Below, in pieces: positions 23,264-30,744 of a DNA stretch of 34,232 nt. The position numbers and the translations under genes are program-made. The notes beneath the pieces are model-generated. The model was not told where the DNA came from. It saw only the letters and a program-made list of their open reading frames with translations, and ran no database searches. How positions within the stretch are numbered: the stretch's first letter is position 1; each line of letters opens with the position of its first letter. This stretch comes from Oscillospiraceae bacterium (lineage in GTDB: Bacteria; Bacillota; Clostridia; Oscillospirales; UBA929). The stretch spans positions 1-34,232 of the forward strand of contig JAIRWH010000072.1 of assembly GCA_031253545.1 (NCBI GenBank), given 5' to 3'.

Positions 23264-23293
23264 TTGACAGCGCGGCGGGTTGTTTGTTATACT
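23264..23293 (+). promoter_or_regulatory. Promoter of the dgt-dnaG-rpoD unit
   Basis: TTGACA (23264-23269), 18 bases and TATACT (23288-23293). The leader to dgt would be about 150 bases and contains a small ORF. Confidence 0.75.
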
Positions 23294-23305
23294 GAGGGTA
23301 ACGGT

Positions 23306-23434
23306 ATGGCGAAGGGGGGAGGGCATACGGAAAGGATGTGTCGGCGGACTGACCGTATGCGCCCGATAACCGTGTATTTCCGGCAAAGCGGCTTAGGGCG
23401 CGTGGAGTTTACCGAAGAGCGGCGGCGCGCATGA
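23306..23434 (+). CDS. Possible small leader ORF upstream of dgt
   Basis: The ATG at 23306 follows a weak GAGGG and opens 42 codons to a TGA at 23432. The second half (MRPITVYFRQSGLGRVEFTE) looks like protein, the first half is Gly/Arg-rich. It lies wholly between the dgt promoter and dgt, 20 bases before the dgt start, so it would be a leader peptide or a tiny protein. It was too short for the ORF track. I do not recognise it. Confidence 0.3.
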   Translation: MAKGGGHTERMCRRTDRMRPITVYFRQSGLGRVEFTEERRRA

Positions 23435-23454
23435 CGAAAGGAGCGTGAGACGCG

Positions 23455-24405
23455 ATGACGGGGACATTTGCCACAATCGGGCGAGAGAGGGCGGAGGCGG
23501 AGTGCCCCGTGCGCGACTGCTTCTCGCGCGACGCGGACAGGATTGTCCACTCCAAGGCGTTTAGGCGGCTTATGTATAAGACGCAGGTGTTTCTCTGCCC
23601 GGAGGGCGACCACTACCGCACCCGCCTGACCCACGCCATAGAGGTCTCGCGCATAGCGCGCACCATGGCAAGGGCGCTGGGGCTTTGCGAATCACTCACG
23701 GAGGCCGTCGCGCTCGGCCACGACGTGGGTCACGCGCCGTTTGGCCACGCGGGCGAGAGCGCGCTGAACGAAATAATGCCGGAGGGGTTCACCCACAACG
23801 CCCAGGGCAAGCGGATAATGGAGTGCGTGGAAAACGGCGGCGCGGGGCGCAACCTTTGCCCGGAGACCTTAGACGGCATACTTTGCCATTCGGGGGGCGC
23901 CAAACCCGCCACGCAGGAGGGCGCGCTTGTGCATTTGGCAGACCGCATTGCCTATATAAACCACGATATGGACGATGCCCGGCGGGCGGGCATACTCTCC
24001 GACGAAGAGCTCCCGCCGCGCCTGCGCGCCGTGTTGGGCGAAGGCTACACAAAACGCATTGACACGATGGTCAAAGACGTTGTGGCGTTTGGCCGCGCCA
24101 ACGGACGCGTCGGCATGGGCGGCGAAGTGGGCGGAGCCACGGACGAATTGCGGGCGTTTATGTTTGAGCGGGTGTACCTCAACCCCACGGCGAAGGCCGA
24201 GGAACGCAAGGTGGGCGACATGATACGGCGGCTATACGAGCATTACGTCAATGAGCCGGACGCTCTGCCACCGGAGTGCCGCTTCTTTATCGAGCGCGAC
24301 GGGGCGCGCCGCGCGGCGTGCGACTATGTGGCGGGCATGACAGACAGGTTTTGCGCGGAAAAGGCGCAGGATTTGTTTTTCCCCAAGGGCTGGTCCAAGC
24401 ACTGA
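23455..24405 (+). CDS. dgt: dGTPase-like HD-domain triphosphohydrolase
   Basis: The 316-residue HD-superfamily enzyme cleaves dNTPs to nucleosides and triphosphate. The metal ligands are visible in order: His in YRTRLTHAIEVSRIAR (about 53-68), the His-Asp pair in GHDVGHAPFGHAGE (about 88-101), and Asp in HLADRIAYINHDMDDARR (about 161-178). The start RDCFSRDADRIVHSKAFRRL with MYKTQVF is the family signature. It is shorter than the E. coli type (about 500) and fits the clostridial type (about 330). GGAG precedes the ATG. In relatives dgt often precedes dnaG and rpoD, as here, linking nucleotide pools to replication. Confidence 0.92.
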   Translation: MTGTFATIGRERAEAECPVRDCFSRDADRIVHSKAFRRLMYKTQVFLCPEGDHYRTRLTHAIEVSRIARTMARALGLCESLTEAVALGHDVGHAPFGHAGESALNEIMPEGFTHNAQGKRIMECVENGGAGRNLCPETLDGILCHSGGAKPATQEGALVHLADRIAYINHDMDDARRAGILSDEELPPRLRAVLGEGYTKRIDTMVKDVVAFGRANGRVGMGGEVGGATDELRAFMFERVYLNPTAKAEERKVGDMIRRLYEHYVNEPDALPPECRFFIERDGARRAACDYVAGMTDRFCAEKAQDLFFPKGWSKH

Positions 24406-24410
24406 GGATA

Positions 24411-24518
24411 TAGTTGTCAGTTGTCAGTGGGTAGTTGTTAGTGGATAAATCTACTACGCGAAGCATAACAGCGCGCCACGCGAGTGTGGATATAGTTGTC
24501 GGTTGTCAGTAGACGGGG
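24411..24518 (+). repeat. Heptamer-type repeats, copies 4 and 5, between dgt and dnaG
   Basis: Copy 4 (24411-24445) reads TAGTTGTCAGTTGTCAGTGG, then GTAGTTGTTAGTGGA. Copy 5 (24493-24518) reads TAGTTGTCGGTTGTCAGTAG followed by ACGGGG. About 47 bases of unrelated sequence lie between them. They fill most of the gap between two genes that are probably one transcript. Confidence 0.8.
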
Positions 24519-24590
24519 GCGCGGGGGCGGCGCGGAAAGATGAAAACGCCGCCCTCGCGGGCGGAATGGAGCAAACGGAGGGGGATTCGG

Positions 24591-26273
24591 TTGGCGCTTT
24601 CCGCGATGTTTATATCGGAGCTGCTGGAAAGGACGAGCCTTTTGAGTCTTGTGAGCGCCCACACGCAGATGCGGCAAAAGGGCGGGCGCTGGGTGGGTCT
24701 TTGCCCGTTTCACGCGGAGAAAACGCCTTCTTTCATGCTGTCGCCCGACGAGAGGTTTTACCGCTGTTTCGGCTGCAACGAAAGCGGGGATGCCATCAGC
24801 TTTCTGCGCGCGCGGGAGAATATGGACTTCATGGATGCCGTGCGCTATCTGGCGGGCATGGCGGGCATGGAAGTGCCGGAGCGCGAGGAAAACGCCGCCG
24901 CCACGCTGCGCCGCGCCCGCCATATCGAACTGAACACGCTTGCCGCCCGCTGGTTCCACGAAAACCTGTCTAAACCCGAAGGCGAAAGGGCGGCGCTGTA
25001 TTTGGCCGAGCGCGGGCTTACCGCAAAGACGGCGAGGAAACTCGGCCTCGGTGCCGCGCCCGCCCGGAAAAGCGCGCTGACCGACTATCTGCTGGCGCGT
25101 GGGGCAAGCCGCGAGGAGCTTACGCTCTCCGGCCTGTCCGCGGGCGGCGGCGCGGACTTCTTCCGCGACAGGCTGATGTTTCCGTTGCTCGACACGGGCG
25201 GCAATGTGGCGGGGTTCTCCGGGCGCAGGCTCGACGGCGGAAACCGGGGCAAATATATCAATTCACCCGAAACGGCCGTCTACCGCAAAAGCCGCTTTGT
25301 ATATGGGCTGAACATCGCCAAGAACTCCAAGCGGCCGTATTTCGTGCTTACGGAGGGGAACATGGACGTGGCCACGCTGCTGCAGCACGGCATAGATTCC
25401 GCCGTGGCCCCGTGCGGCACGGCGCTGACGCAGTGGCAGGCGTCGGCCTTGGCGAAGTATAAGCAGGAAGTCGTGCTTGCGGGCGACACAGACGAGCCCG
25501 GGCGCAAAGCCGCGGAGCGCAATATGGATATACTCGCCGCCGCGGGCTTGCGCGTGCGGGTGCCGGAGCTGACGGGCGCGAAAGACCCGGACGAATATTT
25601 AAGGCGTTACGGGCCGGGCGCTTTCGAGGCGCTTTTGAGCGGGGCGCGGAGGTTTATGGAATATCGCCTCTCGCAAGCGGCGGCGGCCTGCGATATGCAA
25701 AGCCCGTCAGGGCGGAGGGATTACCTCAAAAGCGCCGAGCGGCTTTTGCTCACGCTCTCATCCGAGGCGGAGCGGCAGGTCTATTCCGCCACGGTCGCCG
25801 CCGCGGCCGGCGTGACCACGGACGCCGTGCTCCGAGACTTGACTTTTGCGCTGAAAAGGAGTAAAAAGAAACAAGCCGAGAGCGAGGCGCGCGGCGCGGC
25901 GTATCCGAAAGAACGGCCGCACAAGGCGGAGGACCTGGCGCTGTATCACATACTCTCCGCGCCGGAGTACGCGCAAATGGCGGCGGGCATGGGCTTAGGC
26001 GCGGCCTTCGCGCCCGGAGCGCACAAGGAGCTTTACGAATACGCCGTGAGCGGCGGGGCGCTCTCGCCCGCCGCAATGCCGAAAGCGGCGGGGCAAGCCT
26101 ACATGGATATACTCTTTTCGCGCCCTGAGCCGGCGGAGCTTTCAGACGAAGCCTTCCGCGGCGCGTGCGCCCTGCTGCTCCGGCGCGCCTCGCGCGCGTC
26201 GAAACCGCAAGACGACGAATCGCTTATGGCTCTGAGGGAACGCGTGAACGAAAACAAAAGATACGGAGGGTAG
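24591..26273 (+). CDS. dnaG: DNA primase
   Basis: The 560-residue enzyme makes RNA primers at the replication fork. Domains in order: a zinc-binding domain (CPFHAEKTPSF ... YRCFGCNESGD, the CHC2 motif), the RNA polymerase/Toprim core (FRDRLMFPLLDTGGNVAGFS, TEGNMDVATL with the catalytic Glu, LAGDTDEPGRKAAERN with the metal Asp pair), and a helical DnaB-interacting C-terminus that is weakly conserved. I chose the TTG at 24591: GGAGGGGG ends 6 bases before it, and the protein then begins right at the usual FISELLERT start. The ORF-track ATG at 24540 adds 17 residues without homology. The 3' end is six bases before rpoD, the classic dnaG-rpoD pair. Confidence 0.96.
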   Translation: MALSAMFISELLERTSLLSLVSAHTQMRQKGGRWVGLCPFHAEKTPSFMLSPDERFYRCFGCNESGDAISFLRARENMDFMDAVRYLAGMAGMEVPEREENAAATLRRARHIELNTLAARWFHENLSKPEGERAALYLAERGLTAKTARKLGLGAAPARKSALTDYLLARGASREELTLSGLSAGGGADFFRDRLMFPLLDTGGNVAGFSGRRLDGGNRGKYINSPETAVYRKSRFVYGLNIAKNSKRPYFVLTEGNMDVATLLQHGIDSAVAPCGTALTQWQASALAKYKQEVVLAGDTDEPGRKAAERNMDILAAAGLRVRVPELTGAKDPDEYLRRYGPGAFEALLSGARRFMEYRLSQAAAACDMQSPSGRRDYLKSAERLLLTLSSEAERQVYSATVAAAAGVTTDAVLRDLTFALKRSKKKQAESEARGAAYPKERPHKAEDLALYHILSAPEYAQMAAGMGLGAAFAPGAHKELYEYAVSGGALSPAAMPKAAGQAYMDILFSRPEPAELSDEAFRGACALLLRRASRASKPQDDESLMALRERVNENKRYGG

Positions 26274-26279
26274 CGACCT

Positions 26280-27371
26280 ATGTACGGTGAATTGCGCGAA
26301 GACATGAAGGAAGATTTCATTGACATGGACGAGGACGAAGACGAGGACGAGGAAGACCTGGGCGAGGAGGAAGACGGGGAATCGTACTACGAACCGGTTT
26401 TCGAGTCGCGCGAGGACGAGGAGGAGCCGGAGGAAGAAGATACGGCGGCGGACACGCCCGACGAGTTTCAGCCGGATATGGAGGGTGTGGAGGAGATACC
26501 GCCCGAAGAGCTCGCCGACCCGGACGAACTGGCGGAGAGCTTCAACATAGACGACCCCGTGAGGATGTACCTCAAAGAAATCGGCAGGGTGGCGCTGCTG
26601 AAGCCGGACGAGGAGATTGCCTTGGCAAAGCAGATGTGCGAGGGCAGCGAGAGCGCCAAACACCGCTTGGCGGAGGCCAACTTGCGCTTGGTGGTGTCCA
26701 TCGCCAAGCGCTATGTGGGGCGGGGCATGATGTTTTTGGACCTCATACAGGAAGGCAACCTCGGCTTAATAAAGGCCGTGGAGAAGTTCGACTACACGAA
26801 GGGCTATAAGTTTTCCACCTACGCCACATGGTGGATACGCCAGGCCATAACGCGGGCGATTGCCGACCAGGCGCGCACCATACGCATACCCGTGCACATG
26901 GTGGAGACCATAAACAAGGTTATCCGCGCCTCGCGCCAGCTTTTGCAGGACTTGGGCCACGACCCCACGCCCGAGGAGATTGCGGAGGAAATGGGGTTGC
27001 CGGCCGATAAGGTGCGCGAAATCATGAAGGTGGCGCAGGAACCCGTGTCTTTGGAAACGCCGATTGGCGAGGAGGAAGACAGCCATTTGGGCGACTTTAT
27101 ACCCGACGAAGACGCTTCCCAGCCGGCGGAAGCCGCGTCCAACACCATGCTGCGCGAGCAGATACGGGATGTGCTCGCCACGCTCACGCCCCGGGAGGAA
27201 AAGGTGCTGCGGCTGCGTTTCGGCCTCGACGACGGGCGGGCGCGCACATTGGAAGAAGTGGGCAAGGAGTTTAACGTCACGCGCGAGCGTATACGGCAGA
27301 TAGAGGCGAAAGCCTTGCGCAAACTCAGGCACCCCAGCCGCTCAAAAAGACTGAAAGACTTCTTGAGCTGA
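26280..27371 (+). CDS. rpoD: Housekeeping sigma factor (sigma-70/SigA)
   Basis: The 363-residue protein directs RNA polymerase to -10/-35 promoters. Region 1.2 begins [17 protein letters not shown] (about 96-112). Region 2 contains [21 protein letters not shown] and [21 protein letters not shown] (-10 recognition and melting). Region 3 follows with [12 protein letters not shown] and EIAEEMGLP. Region 4 contains [20 protein letters not shown] and [20 protein letters not shown] (-35 helix-turn-helix). An N-terminal segment of about 80 residues is extremely acidic (long Asp/Glu runs); region 1.1 of SigA is acidic too, but this is more so. GGAGGG precedes the ATG. It shares a transcript with dnaG. 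Confidence 0.97.
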   Translation: MYGELREDMKEDFIDMDEDEDEDEEDLGEEEDGESYYEPVFESREDEEEPEEEDTAADTPDEFQPDMEGVEEIPPEELADPDELAESFNIDDPVRMYLKEIGRVALLKPDEEIALAKQMCEGSESAKHRLAEANLRLVVSIAKRYVGRGMMFLDLIQEGNLGLIKAVEKFDYTKGYKFSTYATWWIRQAITRAIADQARTIRIPVHMVETINKVIRASRQLLQDLGHDPTPEEIAEEMGLPADKVREIMKVAQEPVSLETPIGEEEDSHLGDFIPDEDASQPAEAASNTMLREQIRDVLATLTPREEKVLRLRFGLDDGRARTLEEVGKEFNVTRERIRQIEAKALRKLRHPSRSKRLKDFLS

Positions 27372-27394
27372 CAACCCGCCGCGGCGGCGGAGAA

Positions 27395-27420
27395 ACCCCT
27401 CCCCCTTTTCGGGGAGGGGT
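27395..27420 (+). terminator. Hairpin after rpoD
   Basis: ACCCCTCCCC pairs over 10 bp with GGGGAGGGGT across a 6-base loop. There is no T run on the plus strand, so termination may be partial and uppP may still be read through. No promoter for uppP is obvious. Confidence 0.5.
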
Positions 27421-27468
27421 ACCGTCGGCGGGGGAGAGTAATGCTTACGCGGGAAGGGCGGTAGTGCG

Positions 27469-28290
27469 GTGCTTTGGTTAAAGGCTCTGTTTTTGGGGCT
27501 GCTGCAGGGGGTGGCGGAGTTTTTGCCCATTTCAAGTTCCGGGCATCTCGCGGTGTTCAGGCATGTGTTTGGCTTGAAAACCGACGAACTTGGCGTATTT
27601 TTCGACGTAATGCTCCATGTGGCCACACTCACAGCCGTGATAGCGGTGTTTCACAAGGATGTGCTGCAAATATGCAAGGCTTTCGGCAGGCTTTTCACCG
27701 CGAAGAGCAGGGAGAGCCTCGGCAAGGACTTATCCGCGCGGCTGCTGCTGCTTTGCGCGGTGGGCTCCTTACCGCTGCTCGCCGCGGCGCTGCTCCACGG
27801 GTATGTGGAAAAGCTGTTTGATTCGCTGCTGTTCGTGGGGTTTGCCTTCTTGGCCACGGGCGTTGTGCTCAAACTCTCCGCGCGTTTTCAGACGGGAAAG
27901 AAGACCGCCAAAAGCGCGAAGGTGAGCGACGCGCTCATTGTGGGCTGTATACAGGCCGTGGCCGTGGTGCCGGGGCTCTCGCGCTCCGGCGTGACGATAA
28001 CCGCGGGGTTTGCGCGCGGGCTTTCCCGCGACTTTGCCGTGAAGTTTTCGTTTTTGCTGAGCATACCCGCCGTATTGGGGGCGGCCGCGATAGAGATTGT
28101 GAAGGTGTTTCGCGAAGGGGTGCCGGAGGGCGTGCTCGGCCCCACCTTAGCGGCCATGGCCGTGGCGGGTGTGGCGGGTTTCTTCGCCATATCGCTCATA
28201 CGCAGGCTTGTGGCAAACGGCTCGTTTTCCGCGTTTTCGTGGTACTGCCTGTGCGCCGGAGCGGTCACGCTCATACTCTCGCTCGTGTAG
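27469..28290 (+). CDS. uppP: Undecaprenyl-diphosphate phosphatase
   Basis: The 273-residue membrane enzyme (UppP/BacA) removes a phosphate from undecaprenyl diphosphate to recycle the carrier lipid of peptidoglycan synthesis. The catalytic motifs are clear: LLQGVAEFLPISSSGHLAVF (about 9-28, with the (E/Q)-rich motif and Ser/His) and VAVVPGLSRSGVTITAGFAR (about 163-182, with the conserved PG.SRSG). About eight hydrophobic helices are present. The start is GTG after GGGAAGGG. Overexpression of UppP is known to give bacitracin resistance. Its position next to rpoD and ftsK is ordinary. Confidence 0.95.
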   Translation: MLWLKALFLGLLQGVAEFLPISSSGHLAVFRHVFGLKTDELGVFFDVMLHVATLTAVIAVFHKDVLQICKAFGRLFTAKSRESLGKDLSARLLLLCAVGSLPLLAAALLHGYVEKLFDSLLFVGFAFLATGVVLKLSARFQTGKKTAKSAKVSDALIVGCIQAVAVVPGLSRSGVTITAGFARGLSRDFAVKFSFLLSIPAVLGAAAIEIVKVFREGVPEGVLGPTLAAMAVAGVAGFFAISLIRRLVANGSFSAFSWYCLCAGAVTLILSLV

Positions 28291-28359
28291 AGCGGTTATA
28301 AAGCGGCGCCCCGCGTGAGCGGAAGGTTTTCCGATATATTTTCCGGAGGTGACGGCGCA

Positions 28360-30744
28360 TTGGCGCAACGTAGACAGGGCGCGAGGGCGGAAAAGCGCAC
28401 ATGGGGGCGGGAAGCGGGCTCCTTGGCGAGCTTTTTGCTGGCGGCGCTCATGTTTCTGGCTTTGTTTGGCGTGAGCGCGCCCGTGGTAAACTTTTTGGGG
28501 CTGCTTGCCAAAAGCCTGTTCGGGTGGGGGTTTTATATCCTCCCCTTTGTGTTGCTGCTGCAATGCGCGGCGCTGCTGTTTCACAGAAACCGCCCCGTGG
28601 CGCTGCGCGCGTTCGCCATAGCGTCGTTTCCGTTTTTCATCGGCTCGTTGCTCTTTCTCGTTACGGGCAAACACGCCTTCGATGGTTCCGCTTGGTTTGA
28701 CCTTCCGGGGTTGCTGGCAAGGGGGCTGAGCGCCGCCATATCGCCGCCGGGCGCGGGAATCTTCACGGCCGCCGCCATGCTCGTGCTGCTCATGATAGCC
28801 TTCCGCTATTCCATAGTGAAGATGGTGGACAACGCGCGCGAGAAAAGGAAGCGCGCGCAGAAGCTGCGCCGCGAAGGCAAGCCGCCTCCCCCGCCCCCCG
28901 CGCCCACGCCCTCGCGTTTAGACAAGACCCACCCCGCCGCGAAGCGGCCGCGCGACCGCCGCGACTTCGATATACCCATATTCACCGACAAAGACGAACC
29001 CGCGCCGCCGCCCGCGCCCGCGCAGGAGATAAAACCCAAGCCGCTCAACCTGCCCACGCCGGCGCAGGAGTTGCTGCGCGAAACGCCGCCGCTGCCGCTG
29101 CCGCAAGTGTTTGCGTTCGGCAAGCAACAGTATGTGGACCCGAAGACGGGCGAACTGCTCAACGGCGCGCCTTTGCGCGAGGCCGAACCTCCGCCCCCGG
29201 ACCCGCCCCCGGAGCCGGAGCGGGGGGAAACGGAAGAGCCGCCCGCGCCGTCGGAGCCGCCCGCGCCGCCGGAGCCGCCCGAACCGCCGCGCTATGTGTT
29301 CCCTCCCGCGGAGCTGCTTGCCGCCCCGAAAAAACTGCACGAGCAAGAGGGCGAGGAGGAGCTGCGTGCGAGCGCCCAAAGGCTGCTTGATGTGCTGGGC
29401 GGCTTTGCAATCGGCGCTAATATGATAAACATCGTGCGCGGCCCGTCGGTCACGCGCTATGAGCTGGAGTTGGAGCAAGGGCTGAAGCTGGCGCGGCTGA
29501 CGGGTTTGACCGACGATATAGCGCTGGCTATGGGCGCGGAGAGCGTGAATATATCGCCTATACCAAACAAGATGAGCGTGGTGGGCGTGGAATTGCCGAA
29601 CCGTATCGCCACCACGGTCACGCTGCGCGAGGTGCTGCAATCGCGCGAGTTTACGCAGAACCCCTCGCCCACGGCGTTTGCCATAGGCCGCGACATCGCC
29701 GGGCGCGACATTGTGGCGGATATAGCCAAAATGCCGCATTTGCTTGTGGCGGGCGCGTCGGGCGCGGGCAAGAGCGTGTGCGTGAACTCCCTCATCGTGT
29801 CGCTCGTATATAAAGCGCCGCCGCAGGATGTGAAGCTGATACTCATAGACCCCAAAAAGGTGGAGTTTCCGCTGTATAACGGCATACCGCAGCTGCTTGT
29901 GCCCGTGATTACCGACACGGAGAAGGCGGCCAACGCGCTGGAATGGGCGGTTATCGAAATGGAAAGGCGGTACGCCCTGCTTGCCGACAGCGGCACACGC
30001 GACTTGGAGAATTACAACCAAGGCTGCCAAGACGACCCGGAACGCGAGAAAATGGCGCGTATCGTCATCATCATAGACGAGATGGCCGACCTCATAATGG
30101 AAAGCAAGAAAGACAGGAATATGGAGCATTTTATCGTGCGCATAGCGCAGAAGGCCCGCGCCTGCGGCATACACCTTGTGCTCGCCACACAGCGCCCCGA
30201 CGCGAAGGTGATAACGGGGCTTATCAAGGCCAATGTGCCTTCGCGCATCGCCCTGCGCGTGTCCGATGCCGTAAACAGCCGTATTGTGCTCGACCAGACG
30301 GGCGCGGAGAGACTCATCGGCCACGGCGATATGCTGTATTCGCCCGTGGGGGCGAACAAACCCCTGCGCGTGCAGGGTTGCTATGTGCATGAGCGCGAAA
30401 TCAACGCCGTGGTGAAGTTTGTGAAGGAGCATTACGATGTGGCTTACGCGGAGGACGTGCAGGCGCAGATAGACAAGGCGGCGCTGCCGGAGGAGGCGGA
30501 GAGCGACGGCGGCGAGGAACCGCAAGGCGACACCGACGATATGCTCGGCGCCGCCGTGGAGGTAATAATCGAAAGCAACCAAGGCTCGGTGTCGTATCTG
30601 CAACGGCGCTTGAAACTGGGCTACGCCCGCGCGGCGCGGTTGATGGACTTGATGGAGCAGCGGGGCATCGTGGGGCCGTTTGAGGGCTCGAAGCCCAGGA
30701 AAGTGCTTGTTACCCGTCAGCAGTGGGAAGAAATGAAGCAATAA
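28360..30744 (+). CDS. ftsK: DNA translocase FtsK/SpoIIIE
   Basis: The 794-residue translocase moves chromosomal DNA through the closing septum. Parts in order: four membrane helices (to about residue 150), a Pro/Glu-rich linker (about 170-320), the alpha/beta motor with Walker A GASGAGKSVCVNSLIVSL and Walker B RIVIIIDEMADLIME, the ATQRPDAKVITGLIKANVPS block, and the DNA-reading gamma winged helix (EVIIESNQGSVSYLQRRLKL). I chose the TTG at 28360, with GGAGGT 9 bases upstream; the ORF-track GTG at 28315 would add 15 residues. Firmicutes use this family for division (SftA/FtsK-like) or for forespore DNA import (SpoIIIE), and sequence alone does not separate them. It overlaps the convergent gene by 35 bases. 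Confidence 0.95.
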   Translation: MAQRRQGARAEKRTWGREAGSLASFLLAALMFLALFGVSAPVVNFLGLLAKSLFGWGFYILPFVLLLQCAALLFHRNRPVALRAFAIASFPFFIGSLLFLVTGKHAFDGSAWFDLPGLLARGLSAAISPPGAGIFTAAAMLVLLMIAFRYSIVKMVDNAREKRKRAQKLRREGKPPPPPPAPTPSRLDKTHPAAKRPRDRRDFDIPIFTDKDEPAPPPAPAQEIKPKPLNLPTPAQELLRETPPLPLPQVFAFGKQQYVDPKTGELLNGAPLREAEPPPPDPPPEPERGETEEPPAPSEPPAPPEPPEPPRYVFPPAELLAAPKKLHEQEGEEELRASAQRLLDVLGGFAIGANMINIVRGPSVTRYELELEQGLKLARLTGLTDDIALAMGAESVNISPIPNKMSVVGVELPNRIATTVTLREVLQSREFTQNPSPTAFAIGRDIAGRDIVADIAKMPHLLVAGASGAGKSVCVNSLIVSLVYKAPPQDVKLILIDPKKVEFPLYNGIPQLLVPVITDTEKAANALEWAVIEMERRYALLADSGTRDLENYNQGCQDDPEREKMARIVIIIDEMADLIMESKKDRNMEHFIVRIAQKARACGIHLVLATQRPDAKVITGLIKANVPSRIALRVSDAVNSRIVLDQTGAERLIGHGDMLYSPVGANKPLRVQGCYVHEREINAVVKFVKEHYDVAYAEDVQAQIDKAALPEEAESDGGEEPQGDTDDMLGAAVEVIIESNQGSVSYLQRRLKLGYARAARLMDLMEQRGIVGPFEGSKPRKVLVTRQQWEEMKQ

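Noticed and set aside
22942-23386. Minus-strand ORFs in the rodA-dgt gap (22942-23247, 23114-23386)
   Set aside because: They overlap each other in different frames, lack ribosome sites and have no known domain. They are noted only as an unexplained gap.
22584-23454. Replication origin in the divergent gap
   Set aside because: No DnaA boxes, no dnaA/dnaN genes nearby and no AT-rich unwinding element that I could see.
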